NCBI RefSeq assembly: GCF_003286915.1
Contig: NZ_QMFY01000008.1
Span: forward strand, 1 to 64,000
Origin: Pseudochryseolinea flava
GTDB lineage: Bacteria; Bacteroidota; Bacteroidia; Cytophagales; Cyclobacteriaceae
Direction: 5' to 3'
Length of the DNA: 64,000 nt
The notes beneath the pieces were generated by a model, which saw only the letters and a program-made list of their open reading frames with translations, searched no databases and was not told the DNA's origin. Position 1 is the first letter of the stretch, and every line of letters starts with the position of its first letter. This document shows positions 14,373 through 23,679 of this stretch, one piece after another. The position numbers and the translations under genes were made by a program.

Positions 14373-14870
14373 ATGATAAAACATCTTTTAGCGGCCGCAC
14401 TTATAGTAAGTGCTTCTGCGGCAGCAACTGCACAACAGCAATCAGCCGATTCGACGCGAAGAACACAGCCGTCAGAAAACCAACAGCAACCAAGTAATCA
14501 GTTCAATAGCCGTGACTATACACAGATGCAATCAAGTGATGTTCCGCAATCGTTGCGCACGACGCTACAGGGCGATACGTACAAAGGATGGGAACGCGGC
14601 AAGCTGTATCGTCGTAACAATGGTGACGGTTATTACTTGAGCACAGGTTCAGGTACGAACACTCAAAATTATTATTTTGATAAGAATGGCAAAGCTATTC
14701 AGCGCGGCGCTTCTGGATCAGATCGCTCCAACTCGTCAGGTGCGGGCGTGGGTCCTGGAACAGGTAATGAATCAGGCTCTGGTAGTGGATCTGGATCAGG
14801 TTCTGGTAGTGGATCTGGATCAGGTTCTGGTAGTGGATCTGGGTCAGGTTCTGAAAAACCAAGACAGTAG
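14373..14870 (+). CDS. Secreted protein with Ser-Gly repeat tail
   Basis: 165 residues. A signal peptide (MIKHLLAAALIVSASAAATAQ) is followed by a Gln/Ser/Asn-rich stretch and a small conserved-looking core (residues about 50-110: VPQSLRTTLQGDTYKGWERG ... YYFDKNGKAIQRG). This core resembles the PepSY-like or short beta domains often found in Bacteroidota periplasmic proteins. The tail is almost pure Gly-Ser, built from a 24-bp DNA repeat, and ends in EKPRQ. The tail could act as a flexible linker or vary in length between strains. A terminator follows. Function is unknown. Confidence 0.7.
   Translation: MIKHLLAAALIVSASAAATAQQQSADSTRRTQPSENQQQPSNQFNSRDYTQMQSSDVPQSLRTTLQGDTYKGWERGKLYRRNNGDGYYLSTGSGTNTQNYYFDKNGKAIQRGASGSDRSNSSGAGVGPGTGNESGSGSGSGSGSGSGSGSGSGSGSGSGSEKPRQ
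14775..14853 (+). repeat. 24-bp in-frame tandem repeat encoding Gly-Ser
   Basis: There are 3.3 copies of a 24-bp unit (starting GGTTCTGGTAGTGGATC, followed by TGGATCA). The first differs by GGC for GGT and the third by one GGG for GGA. The unit is a multiple of three, so copy-number change keeps the frame. Confidence 0.9.
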
Positions 14871-14900
14871 TTTTTTATTATTAATTTCTTTTATGTAAAG

Positions 14901-14930
14901 GGCGCCGGCTTTAGTCTGGCGCTTTTTTAT
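14901..14930 (+). terminator. Intrinsic terminator after the Ser-Gly protein gene
   Basis: GCGCC (14902-14906) pairs with GGCGC (14918-14922), followed by six Ts. Confidence 0.75.
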
Positions 14931-14972
14931 TTGGTCCCCCATCGAGGCATCATCTTTTTTGACGCTGACCGC

Positions 14973-16079
14973 ATGAACGACTTCCTACAACAAACATATT
15001 ACGGTAACACCGTGGCCGATTACGCTATTGTTATCGGTGTTTTACTATTTGCTTTCATCTTTCTTAAGATTTTGAAGCGCGTCGTAATCACTCGTGTCAA
15101 TAAAGTGGCGCTTCGTACAACAAATACGTTTGATGAATACGTCGTTCACAGCATAGACAGCTTCGCGTTGCCTATCTTGCTGGTCATCGTTGTATATTCA
15201 GCATTAAGCTTTTTATCGTTATCAGGCCGTGTAGCGTCTGTTATTGATATCGCCTCGACAGTCGCGATTACGTATTTTGTGCTCAGATTAATTTCGTCGC
15301 TCATCCTGAGATTGTTGGAGACAAGAATTCGCGGTCGGGAACATGGGGAGACCAAAATTAAACAACTCGGCGGATTAATGTTGGTAATTAATATTGTGAT
15401 TTGGATCGCTGGGATTGTTTTTGTACTTGATAACATGGGCAAAGACGTTACCACCATTGTTACCGGCCTTGGCATAGGTGGTATTGCAATCGCGCTGGCT
15501 GCCCAAAACATTCTCGGGGATCTGTTTAACTATTTCGTGATTTATTTTGATCGACCGTTTGAAGTCGGCGATTTTATTGTCGTCGATGATAAGATGGGCA
15601 CTGTAGAATATCTCGGTATCAAGACCTCCCGCATTCGAAGCTTAAGCGGCGAAGAGATTGTAATCGGCAATTCTAATCTAACAGGTTCTCGCATTCACAA
15701 TTTTAAAAGACTCGCCGAGCGGCGTGTAGTGTTCACGTTGAATATAGATTATCGCACACCTGCAGAGAAGTTAAAGTTGGTACCGGACCTTATCCGACTT
15801 ATCATCACGCGTCAACCCAATGTTCGATTTGATCGTTCTCATTTCGCGACCTACGGTGATTGGAGCTTAAAATTTGAAACCGTATACTTCGTGTTAGATC
15901 CCGATTACAATAAATTTATGGACATTCAGCAGCAGATTAACTTTGACCTATACGCCGCGTTGGAAGACCATCAAATATTTATGGTCACTGGCTTCCATAT
16001 GTCACTGGCACCACCATCGCAGCCATCGGCAGTGAAGCAGGAAGAAAAGAAAGATAATGGGCTGGTAGAAAAAACTTAA
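14973..16079 (+). CDS. MscS-family mechanosensitive channel
   Basis: About 368 residues from ATG 14973 (MNDFLQQTYYGNTVADY). A TTG extension to 14931 runs back into the terminator T-run and is rejected. There are four to five transmembrane helices. The pore-lining TM3 and adjoining beta domain are typical: LGIGGIAIALAAQNILGDLF, then PFEVGDFIVVDDKMGTVEYL and the IVIGNSNLTGSRIHNF segment. The channel opens on membrane tension to release solutes during hypo-osmotic shock. The C-terminal 20 residues are hydrophilic. It converges with the SRPBCC gene 20 nt away. Confidence 0.95.
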   Translation: MNDFLQQTYYGNTVADYAIVIGVLLFAFIFLKILKRVVITRVNKVALRTTNTFDEYVVHSIDSFALPILLVIVVYSALSFLSLSGRVASVIDIASTVAITYFVLRLISSLILRLLETRIRGREHGETKIKQLGGLMLVINIVIWIAGIVFVLDNMGKDVTTIVTGLGIGGIAIALAAQNILGDLFNYFVIYFDRPFEVGDFIVVDDKMGTVEYLGIKTSRIRSLSGEEIVIGNSNLTGSRIHNFKRLAERRVVFTLNIDYRTPAEKLKLVPDLIRLIITRQPNVRFDRSHFATYGDWSLKFETVYFVLDPDYNKFMDIQQQINFDLYAALEDHQIFMVTGFHMSLAPPSQPSAVKQEEKKDNGLVEKT

Positions 16080-16099
16080 TTGACTTTTGAACAGCAACA

Positions 16100-16561
16100 T
16101 CACGCCTGATTCTCTGCCAGCTTCTTAATATGTTCGAGTGCGTTTCTCCAAGATGCATTCATTTTTTCGAAGGATGAGGACGCAACATCTGCTTCAATTT
16201 TTAGCGTAACGGATTTCTCATTTGTGGTTACTGTGTATTTTTCTCCTGCGCCATGCAGGGCTTGAGCACTTTCTGATGTAAAGTCTTCGTAACCTGAATT
16301 AAGAAGTCCTTTGTAACTGATCTCAAGCGTAGTGTGTGTTCTCTTTGTAATTACGCCGATAACACCGCTTTGGAAATCATCTAGGTAAAGTACAAAGCTG
16401 CCTTCTTTCCAGTCGGACTGAATAACCGTGAGCGATGGAAATTCTTTGCACCAGGAGTCTACGCCAGGGCCGCCTGTAATCACCTTCCATACCGCTTCCG
16501 CGGGAGCGTTAACGCTGATGTCCAATTTTATTTTTTCTATTGCTATAATTCGTTCACTCAT
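16100..16561 (-). CDS. SRPBCC / AHSA1-like domain protein
   Basis: 153 residues in one START-like (Bet v 1) fold. The usual opening KIKLDISVNAPAEAVWKVIT is followed by a W-K-E-G-S-F turn and beta strands, and a closing helix (WRNALEHIKKLAENQA). Such proteins bind hydrophobic ligands or assist Hsp90-type chaperones; the ligand cannot be read from sequence. It is a single gene, convergent with the MscS channel. Confidence 0.85.
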   Translation of the reverse strand: MSERIIAIEKIKLDISVNAPAEAVWKVITGGPGVDSWCKEFPSLTVIQSDWKEGSFVLYLDDFQSGVIGVITKRTHTTLEISYKGLLNSGYEDFTSESAQALHGAGEKYTVTTNEKSVTLKIEADVASSSFEKMNASWRNALEHIKKLAENQA

Positions 16562-16977
16562 ATATTCACATTTGACCGTTAGTATATCGCCAAATGTGAA
16601 TTGACTATTATCAATTTAAATGCTAATGCAACCACGAGATCCATTCTATATTAATCGAGGGCAGAAACACGAAGTGGCATAAAATTGTAGATGCGATTTA
16701 TCTCACGCTGGCTTGATGTAATGCGTCTAAGACATTTATGACTATTAATTTTTTGGAAACTATTATTTGTGGAGATTTTAGGATATAGTTTTTGGATTCT
16801 TGTTTGTGAGAGCGAACAGCATTGAACAACTATAATACGTAGTTCTTGGTATTGCTGGCTTCACTACGTTTAAGTAATTTTTGATTGTGCGAAAGGCACT
16901 TTGCGTCTCATGCTTGTTTTGCTGACATGTTTCAACTTATGCAACTGTCGGCTGTTCTGTAAACTTAATACGGTTGT
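16562..16977. other. Intergenic region, nothing recognised
   Basis: 416 bp of AT-rich spacer between divergent genes. No ORF, hairpin with T-run or consensus promoter could be supported. Confidence 0.5.
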
Positions 16978-18102
16978 ATGGCAGTGAATGAACATGCTAG
17001 GTTAGTCGAGTTGTTGGAATATCAAATTCTTGATACAGCGCCCGAGAAGGATTTGGATGACCTGATTGAAATCGCATCGGCGTTATGTGAAACACCAATG
17101 TCGTTGATCACCTTCATTGACGAAAAGCGACAATGGTTTAAGGCCGCGAAAGGAATTGATGGCACAGAAACATTACGAGAAGATTCTTTTTGCGTGCATG
17201 CACTCAACAAACCCAAAGAAGTACTCGTTGTACAGGATCCCTTGAACGACGATCGTTTCAAACATAATCGTTATGTGGTCGGGCATCCCAATATTCGGTT
17301 CTATGCTGGCGCTCCCCTCGAAACACCGAGTGGTAATGTGCTCGGTACGTTATGTATCATAGATGATAAACCACGGGAGATTTCAGAAATACAAAAACGT
17401 GGCTTGCAGTTGCTGGCTAAGAAGGCCATGGACTTTCTGAATGCACGTAAAACGTTATATCAACAAGGCGAGGAGATTGCTGCAAATAGTGCACGCTTGA
17501 AAAAGTTAACGGATCTGGCGCCTGGGTGTATTTACCAATTTGAAATGAATAGAAGTCATGAATGCTTTGTTCATTTTGTGAGTGACGGTATTTCTCGGCT
17601 TAGCGATAAACTAACGCCCGAAAAAGTTAAATACGAGACCAAGGCATTTTATAATGTAGTTCATGTAGACGATCGCGTTAAGCTGCGTCAGGCGTTACAA
17701 AAATCGTTTGAACAACTCGTCGATATCAGCATCGCGTTTCGCGTTCCGGTAGCCGATGGCACAATGACGTGGTATTGGGCGAAAGCCATTCCAGAACGCA
17801 TACCCAGCGGGAATGTAATGTGGTACGGCGTATTGCAAGATATCACCGATAGCAAAGCCTACGAGGAGGCACTCGAACAAATTTCTTTTGACATTTCCCA
17901 CGTGCTGCGACGCCCCGTAGCGACCATGCTCGGCTTGACTTCTGTGATTGAAAAAGAAGATCTCACGCGAGAACAAATGCTGGAATATGTGAAGTACATC
18001 AAAATTGTTTCTGGTGAGATGGATAACTTCACACGCAGGCTTAATCAGATCTACTACGACAAAAAGCAAAATTGGCAAGCACATCACACGCAGGACCACT
18101 GA
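16978..18102 (+). CDS. GAF-PAS sensor with a DHp-like helix but no ATPase domain
   Basis: 374 residues, no transmembrane segment. Residues about 15-155 are a GAF domain (LDDLIEIASALCETPMSLIT, FCVHAL, FYAGAPLETPSGNVLGTLCI). A PAS fold covers about 180-290 (CIYQFEM ... WYGVLQDITDSKAYEEALE). The C-terminus begins a histidine-kinase dimerisation domain with an H-box-like FDISHVLRRPVATMLGL, then ends about 60 residues later at a normal stop. No HATPase N or G boxes follow in any frame. It can therefore sense and dimerise but not phosphorylate itself. It may be trans-phosphorylated by another kinase or act as a scaffold. Confidence 0.85.
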   Translation: MAVNEHARLVELLEYQILDTAPEKDLDDLIEIASALCETPMSLITFIDEKRQWFKAAKGIDGTETLREDSFCVHALNKPKEVLVVQDPLNDDRFKHNRYVVGHPNIRFYAGAPLETPSGNVLGTLCIIDDKPREISEIQKRGLQLLAKKAMDFLNARKTLYQQGEEIAANSARLKKLTDLAPGCIYQFEMNRSHECFVHFVSDGISRLSDKLTPEKVKYETKAFYNVVHVDDRVKLRQALQKSFEQLVDISIAFRVPVADGTMTWYWAKAIPERIPSGNVMWYGVLQDITDSKAYEEALEQISFDISHVLRRPVATMLGLTSVIEKEDLTREQMLEYVKYIKIVSGEMDNFTRRLNQIYYDKKQNWQAHHTQDH

Positions 18103-18299
18103 TACATTCCGCTAATATTCTCTTGTGACATTCTGATCACTTCCTTTCTTATTAGTTCAGAGCTATTTACGACGCTTGAACTGCGCGGTAGTCTTGTTCA
18201 TCCTTTGATTGATGTGGTAATTTTTGTTTCATGGTGAATGGTTAAACGCTCACCGTGCCGCAAGCCACACGTCGATCAATACCGGACAAATATTGAGCT

Positions 18300-18434
18300 A
18301 TGGAAATTGGAGATAGAGCACGCACACCGCTTGAAGCTTTTTTATATAGGGAAAGAAAAACACCAGACACAATTTTTCTTTCGCAGCCGATACTGGAAGG
18401 TTTTAAACGCGCCATTGCTTTTACCGACAACTAA
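18300..18434 (+). pseudogene. Possible N-terminal remnant of an AMP-binding (acyl-CoA synthetase-like) protein
   Basis: A 44-codon frame reads TPLEAFLYRERKTPDTIFLS then QPI. That is the spacing of the first conserved block of AMP-forming acyl-CoA synthetases (L-x-x-F-x-x-x-E-x-x-x-P-D-x-x-F-L-x-Q-P). It runs into a stop after 44 residues, and no further homologous sequence is seen downstream. The remaining gap 18103-18548 shows nothing else. Confidence 0.35.
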
Positions 18435-18548
18435 TGCGACGCTCCGGAAGCCTCCTGCAGGCGCGTGACGTCAATCAAATTAGCACTAAATAGCCCTATC
18501 GCGGTGTAGGATGGTTTTGCTCCTTTGAAAAAAAAATACTAATAGAAT

Positions 18549-19322
18549 ATGGATAGGAAAAAGTTTTTAGTTGCAAGTGCTCTCGCTGTTGGACTTCCCG
18601 GTGCAGTATTGTCTTCATCGAAGGAGGCCAGGAAAAAAAAGTTTGTGCTCGTGCATGGCGCGTGGTTTGGAGGATGGTGTTGGAAAAAACTAACGGCATT
18701 GCTACACGCCGCGGGTCATTCCGTTTATGCACCAACGCTCACAGGCCTAGGTGATCGCGCACATCTGTTGAACGCTGATGTCAGTCTTGATACACATATT
18801 GAGGACATTGCTTCGCTCATTGAGTTTGAAGATTTAGAAAATGTGACACTCGTAGGGCACAGCTATGCGGGCATGGTTGTAACGGGTGTTGCCGAGAGAA
18901 TTCCTTCGCGGCTATCTTCTGTTATTTACCTCGATGCTTTTTTGCCAGAGAATGGGAAGGCATTGGTGGATTACGTTCCTCCAGCACCTCCATCACCTCC
19001 GTCGGCTGAGCCATGGCGCGTAAAGCCGATGACAACGGCCGAGGGTTTTGGCATCACTGATCCAGATGACATCGCATGGGTGAATAAGAGGCTTCGCGAT
19101 CAACCGTTAAAAACAATTCTTCAGCCCATTCAAACAACAGGGAAAGATAAGGATGTAAAGAAGTCCTATATCCAGTGTTCAGAAACACCGTGGTTTTCCG
19201 AAGCTGCAGCACGCGCGAAGAAAAAACAGTTTATTACTTATGAACTATTCGGTGGTGGGCATAATGCGATGATCACGAAACCAAAGGAACTTGCTAAAAT
19301 TCTTTTGAATGACAGCATCTAA
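18549..19322 (+). CDS. Exported alpha/beta hydrolase (esterase-like)
   Basis: 257 residues. A short N-terminal signal with K-K start (MDRKKFLVASALAVGLPGAV) precedes the fold. Oxyanion-hole region FVLVHGAWFGGWCWKKL, then TLTGLGDRAH, nucleophile elbow GHSYAG (Ser), catalytic Asp probably in the D-x-F-L-P segment or later, and His in GGGHNAM. The pattern H-G-A-W-x-G-x-W-C-W with T-G-L-G-x-R resembles the plant methylesterase/hydroxynitrile-lyase group and its bacterial esterase relatives. The substrate is unknown. It may act in the periplasm. A terminator follows. Confidence 0.85.
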   Translation: MDRKKFLVASALAVGLPGAVLSSSKEARKKKFVLVHGAWFGGWCWKKLTALLHAAGHSVYAPTLTGLGDRAHLLNADVSLDTHIEDIASLIEFEDLENVTLVGHSYAGMVVTGVAERIPSRLSSVIYLDAFLPENGKALVDYVPPAPPSPPSAEPWRVKPMTTAEGFGITDPDDIAWVNKRLRDQPLKTILQPIQTTGKDKDVKKSYIQCSETPWFSEAAARAKKKQFITYELFGGGHNAMITKPKELAKILLNDSI

Positions 19323-19356
19323 CACGAGCGCATAGCCTCAACGTTAACACGTGGAT

Positions 19357-19388
19357 AAAAAGACCGGATAATGATTCGGTCTTTTTTA
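19357..19388 (+). terminator. Intrinsic terminator after the alpha/beta hydrolase
   Basis: AAAGACCG (19359-19366) pairs with CGGTCTTT (19377-19384), and the T-run continues. Confidence 0.8.
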
Positions 19389-19548
19389 CTTGTAGGCCGA
19401 CGACCTGTCGGTTTTGGTGGTTGCTGGCTCGGCAATGGATCATTGATCGGATGCCATCTACGGGCGCAATGCTGTCCGGGTTTTTCCCCTTATCGTCGGA
19501 GTAGACAAAATCTTTAAATCGTATTCTTAAATTTATCTACTACCCAAT

Positions 19549-21513
19549 ATGCGTTACGTCATCTTCATCATGCTAGCCGTGGGATTTTCGACCACGCTTC
19601 AGGCACAGTTGAAACTGGATAGCCTGCTTAATCTGTTGAGAAATAATCCAAAAGAGACCGATAAGTCCACCATTTATGGACGAATTGCATGGGTATACAT
19701 TGCCAAAGGAAATTATGATGTCGCACGCCGATATGCCGATAGTGTTCTTGATGTTTCCACGAAGCTTGATGATAGCGTTGGAATCTACAGAGCGCACTAC
19801 TACTATGGTGTTATCGGACGCTATACAGGTGAACATGCTTCGGCGCTAGACTACCTGGGAAATTACTTAAGATTCCATGCGTCGAGAGGCGATTCATCGC
19901 GTGTGGCAGGTGCATTGTTCCAGATCGGTGTCGTGCATTCACACTATGGAAACTACGAAAAAAGTCTTGCTGCGCATCAGCGAAGTCTCCGTATTGAGGA
20001 AGATGCGAAAAATGCATACAGTGTGGGAAATACGCTCAATTCCATAGGAACAATCTACAAAGAAACCAAATCGTATGATCTTGCTATCCTTAATCTGCGT
20101 AAGTCCCTTGTCATTTTCGGCACACTTCAGGAATGGTCGGATATGACTAATGCATTAGTCAATCTAGGTAACACCTATTCCGAGCTCAATGAATTTGATA
20201 GCGCCATGTCGTACTATCGGCGAGCGATCGAGATCGATAAGCGGATCGATAAACAGCGTGGTGTCGCGGTGAGCTATGCAAACATTGCCTTTTTATTTGA
20301 CAGGATGGGAGAATTTGATAGTGCGCTAGTATATCACCACAAAGGTCTGGCAATACGTGAAAAATTTACGGACGCTGAAGATCTAACACGAAGCCTCATC
20401 GGTGTGGGACGCGGCTACATTAAACTGGGCCGTTATAAAGAAGCTGGTCCATATTTATCGCGCGCGCTTGAACTCAGTACGCATACGAATTCGAAACCAT
20501 TGCTGCGCGACGTTCACATGAACTTTGCCGAAATGTTTGAAGGAATGAAAGATGAAAGGAATGCGTTGAAGCATATTAAACAATTTCAAATCTACAAGGA
20601 CAGCATATTCAATGACGAAACACAGCGGAAGATAACGGAGTTGGGCGTAAAGCACCAGTTGTCGGACAAAGTGAAACACATTGCGTTACTTGAGAAAGAA
20701 AAACAAATTCAACAACAGCAGGCAGCACGCGAGGCGACGATCAAGAACGCCTTAATCGTGGGAAGTATTTTGATTGCCATTTTGGCTGGCGCAGCTGTTT
20801 ATGCATTTCGTCAACGACTGTTGTTGGTGAGCAAGGATAAGGAAATTCAAGAGGTGAATCTGCGGCATCAGCTTAGCGAGTTGAAAATAAAAGCTTTGCG
20901 AGCACAGATAAATCCGCACTTTATGTTCAATTGCCTCAACTCAATCAATCGGATGATCGTGCGGGGTGACAACGAAAATGCCTCGATATATTTGAAGAAA
21001 TTTTCCAAGCTGTTGCGGCTTATCGTAGAGAATGGCGAAGAGAATCGTGTTTCATTGGATAATGAGCTAACATTGATCGAATCATATATTCAATTGGAAG
21101 AATTACGTTTTAAGAATAAGATCGGCTATGAAATTTCTATCGATGAAGGTATCGCGCGGGAGAGCACGTTTCTTCCGCCCATGATATTGCAGCCCTTTGT
21201 AGAGAATTCGATATGGCATGGTTTAATGAATAAAAAGGACGACGAGGCCGGGAAGATTAAGATTGCCGTAAGAGAAGAAGATGAAACATTGCTGTGCATG
21301 ATTGAAGATAATGGCGTCGGTCGCGACAAGTCACGTGAGTTCAAAGAAGATATTCCGGGTAAGACACATTCTGTGGGGATAAACATCACAGAAGAAAGAT
21401 TGAAATTGATTTCGCGTGAAAGGTTGAATCAATGGATCAAGATCGTAGACCTAAGGGATGGTGGAAACGAAGCTATCGGCACTCGTGTGGAGATTAGGAT
21501 ACCACTTTCATAA
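19549..21513 (+). CDS. TPR-containing LytS-type sensor histidine kinase
   Basis: 654 residues. A signal peptide (MRYVIFIMLAVGFSTTLQAQ) is followed by about seven tetratricopeptide repeats (residues about 25-345), then a coiled coil and one transmembrane helix (ALIVGSILIAILAGAAVYAF). Next come a second coiled coil and a His_kinase (PF06580-type) domain with ALRAQINPHFMFNCLNSINR, where His is the phospho-acceptor. The ATPase carries the PFVENSIWHG N-box and DNGVGR G-box. The TPRs lie outside the cytoplasm and probably bind a peptide or protein signal. The LytTR regulator gene starts 9 nt after the stop and is the evident partner. Confidence 0.93.
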   Translation: MRYVIFIMLAVGFSTTLQAQLKLDSLLNLLRNNPKETDKSTIYGRIAWVYIAKGNYDVARRYADSVLDVSTKLDDSVGIYRAHYYYGVIGRYTGEHASALDYLGNYLRFHASRGDSSRVAGALFQIGVVHSHYGNYEKSLAAHQRSLRIEEDAKNAYSVGNTLNSIGTIYKETKSYDLAILNLRKSLVIFGTLQEWSDMTNALVNLGNTYSELNEFDSAMSYYRRAIEIDKRIDKQRGVAVSYANIAFLFDRMGEFDSALVYHHKGLAIREKFTDAEDLTRSLIGVGRGYIKLGRYKEAGPYLSRALELSTHTNSKPLLRDVHMNFAEMFEGMKDERNALKHIKQFQIYKDSIFNDETQRKITELGVKHQLSDKVKHIALLEKEKQIQQQQAAREATIKNALIVGSILIAILAGAAVYAFRQRLLLVSKDKEIQEVNLRHQLSELKIKALRAQINPHFMFNCLNSINRMIVRGDNENASIYLKKFSKLLRLIVENGEENRVSLDNELTLIESYIQLEELRFKNKIGYEISIDEGIARESTFLPPMILQPFVENSIWHGLMNKKDDEAGKIKIAVREEDETLLCMIEDNGVGRDKSREFKEDIPGKTHSVGINITEERLKLISRERLNQWIKIVDLRDGGNEAIGTRVEIRIPLS

Positions 21514-21522
21514 ATGCGATGA

Positions 21523-22266
21523 ATGATTAAGACAATCCTCATTGACGACGAACGCGACGGTTTAGAAGATCTACAAGATCTGATCAAAAAGTATTGTACC
21601 GATATCAACGTGATCAGTGTCTTTTCGAATCCGTTGGAGGCCCTCGCTGCCATTCGCAGACTGAACCCAGACCTGGTTTTTCTCGACGTTCAAATGCCCG
21701 GCATGTCTGGATTTGAATTGCTGGAGCAGCTATCACCCGTATCGTTTGACGTTATCTTTGTGTCGGCATTCGATCGATATGCTATCAAAGCTATCCGTTT
21801 CAGTGCGTTAGATTATCTTCTTAAGCCAGTAGATGTAGATGAGTTGATGCGCGCTGTGACACGGGTGAAGGAACGAAAGTCGGGTGCGAAATTTTCAATA
21901 CAATCGGCACTTCATAACGCGTCGTCCAGGACGGGTATTGTCGAGCAGTTAGCCGTACCAAGCACAGAAGGAATTGATTTCTTTAACACAAGAGACATCA
22001 TCTACTGCAAGGCCGATGGTTGCTACACAACGCTTTACCTTACCGGAAAACAATCAAAGGTGGTAACGCGTGTACTTAAAGACTTTGAAGATTTCTTGTC
22101 GGAATCTGGTTTCTTTCGTGTACATAATTCTTTTCTTATCAATGTGAGTCATGTGAAGAAATACGTTCGCGGAGAAGGAGGTCATGTCGTATTGACCGAC
22201 GATCATGAAGTTGATATCTCCAGACGACGTAAAGAGGAGTTTCTTTCGATACTCAATAAAATCTAA
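21523..22266 (+). CDS. LytTR-family response regulator
   Basis: 247 residues. An N-terminal receiver has the acidic pair IDDERDG, the phospho-acceptor Asp in PDLVFLDVQMPGMSGFE, a Ser/Thr in FVSAFD and Lys in LLKPVD. A LytTR DNA-binding domain follows from about 145 to 245 (IIYCKADGCYTTLYLTGKQS ... FFRVHNSFLINVSHVKKYVR). It is the partner of the upstream TPR kinase, 9 nt away. Targets are not evident. The following lipoprotein gene begins about 108 nt downstream and could be one. Confidence 0.95.
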   Translation: MIKTILIDDERDGLEDLQDLIKKYCTDINVISVFSNPLEALAAIRRLNPDLVFLDVQMPGMSGFELLEQLSPVSFDVIFVSAFDRYAIKAIRFSALDYLLKPVDVDELMRAVTRVKERKSGAKFSIQSALHNASSRTGIVEQLAVPSTEGIDFFNTRDIIYCKADGCYTTLYLTGKQSKVVTRVLKDFEDFLSESGFFRVHNSFLINVSHVKKYVRGEGGHVVLTDDHEVDISRRRKEEFLSILNKI

Positions 22267-22373
22267 CGCAGGTGTTGCCGGTAAAAGCCGCCATTTACTT
22301 AACCAAGTCTGCCAGCTACTGAATCGGGCTAAGTCGTGTTCAATGTTAGCTTAGATTAGCTCAAAAAGACAAA

Positions 22374-23537
22374 ATGAAAATCTTCATGAGCTTGCCACGC
22401 GCAGCCAGGTTCGTTGTGCTGGCCGTAGTATTAATGTGTTGTTCGGATCCGAGCGTTGACCCTCCGGAAGAAGGCGGTAACAACGAACCATTGTCGCCAG
22501 AAAAGGCTGACGCAATAATGGAAACTTTTTCATTTATTTCAGCTGCTAAAGTCACCGGGAATTTACCGTCGGTTTCGAATACGACGCTCACAAAAACATC
22601 GAGTAGAGATACAATTTACACACTACCTGGTGTGCGCGATGTTCTTCGTATTTCGCATCCAGAATCACGAATCGTGAAAGGCGTGTATTTCGCTGTATCT
22701 GGTTCAACATTTTATTACAATGTAGAGATTGAGCGCAGAGAGAGTACCGACACAGTCGGGATAACATATTTCGATATAGACCCTGTGAAAATTAATGATG
22801 AAATTTCGGATGGATCAACCTCACTGCCCGTCGATATTATTCCTTATGACGAAAGCAATCAACCCATAGACATTATCGAGCGGGTGATGACAATCGAAAA
22901 ACCAGGTGATGCCTGTAATATCCTTAACCACACCTGGTTTTGGCAATGGTCGATGTTGACTGATCCGACAGGGCATCCGTATAATTTGAATACACGGGGC
23001 GAAAGAAATATGAACGAATACATCTTCAAAGATTGCTGCCTTGGTGTTCCCGCTTGTCCTGTATACGACGAAAACCAAGACCCCATCTATGATGTGGAGA
23101 TTCCAATCTCACTTTACTATACGATCGTGGCGGAGTGGTTTCGTTTCCATTCGGATGGGACCTTTGATCGGCAGACACGTGAACAAGAAAGCTATATCAG
23201 CAATCCAGGTGACGATCCCTATACATTCGATCCCTGTTCATGGACACCGGAAATCGATCATCGGATGGAAACTGTAAACTACTGGGGTACGCATGACTAC
23301 GCGCCTGGTGATAATGTCATTACTTATCTAGCCACGGGTAGCACGTGCCCGCAAGGAGAAATAGGTTGCGGCTATGCCGGATCGGTTTCAAATGCGCAGC
23401 TCATCACTACGTGTCATGTGATGGCGGTCATAAAAGGATCGGAGGGAGGTAAGTCGGTGAAGTTACTCGCCCGAGGAAGCTCAAGCGAAAGCGATGTCGA
23501 ACAAGATATTTTGGATATGGATAGATTTTGGGAATGA
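22374..23537 (+). CDS. Predicted lipoprotein, unknown
   Basis: 387 residues. The signal peptide ends in V-L-M-C-C-S-D, so Cys22 or Cys23 would be lipidated, followed by a disordered DPPEEGGNNEP spacer. The mature part is beta-rich and has eleven further cysteines in its C-terminal half (among them an adjacent Cys-Cys pair, CPVYD, CSW, CPQGEIGCGYAG and TTCHV), suggesting disulfides outside the cytoplasm. No family was recognised. It stands alone behind the LytTR pair, with a terminator after it. Confidence 0.7.
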   Translation: MKIFMSLPRAARFVVLAVVLMCCSDPSVDPPEEGGNNEPLSPEKADAIMETFSFISAAKVTGNLPSVSNTTLTKTSSRDTIYTLPGVRDVLRISHPESRIVKGVYFAVSGSTFYYNVEIERRESTDTVGITYFDIDPVKINDEISDGSTSLPVDIIPYDESNQPIDIIERVMTIEKPGDACNILNHTWFWQWSMLTDPTGHPYNLNTRGERNMNEYIFKDCCLGVPACPVYDENQDPIYDVEIPISLYYTIVAEWFRFHSDGTFDRQTREQESYISNPGDDPYTFDPCSWTPEIDHRMETVNYWGTHDYAPGDNVITYLATGSTCPQGEIGCGYAGSVSNAQLITTCHVMAVIKGSEGGKSVKLLARGSSSESDVEQDILDMDRFWE

Positions 23538-23576
23538 ATTTGTTGAGGTTAGGATCAACATTTTTTCAGAAGCGAA

Positions 23577-23605
23577 AAAGGCCGAGTTCTTCGGTCTTTT
23601 TTGTT
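23577..23605 (+). terminator. Intrinsic terminator after the Cys-rich lipoprotein
   Basis: AAAGGCCGA pairs with TCGGTCTTT (one G-T pair) around a 5-nt loop, followed by a T-run. Confidence 0.75.
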
Positions 23606-23679
23606 TTCATTCTACTTAAGGATGACGATATCGCCTCAATTACTAAAAATATACTTTACCTAACAATCGTGTTTTAATA

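Noticed and set aside
18238-18468. 76-codon plus-strand frame as a gene
   Set aside because: No domain or signal; the overlapping frame at 18300-18434 shows an AMP-binding motif that explains the region better.
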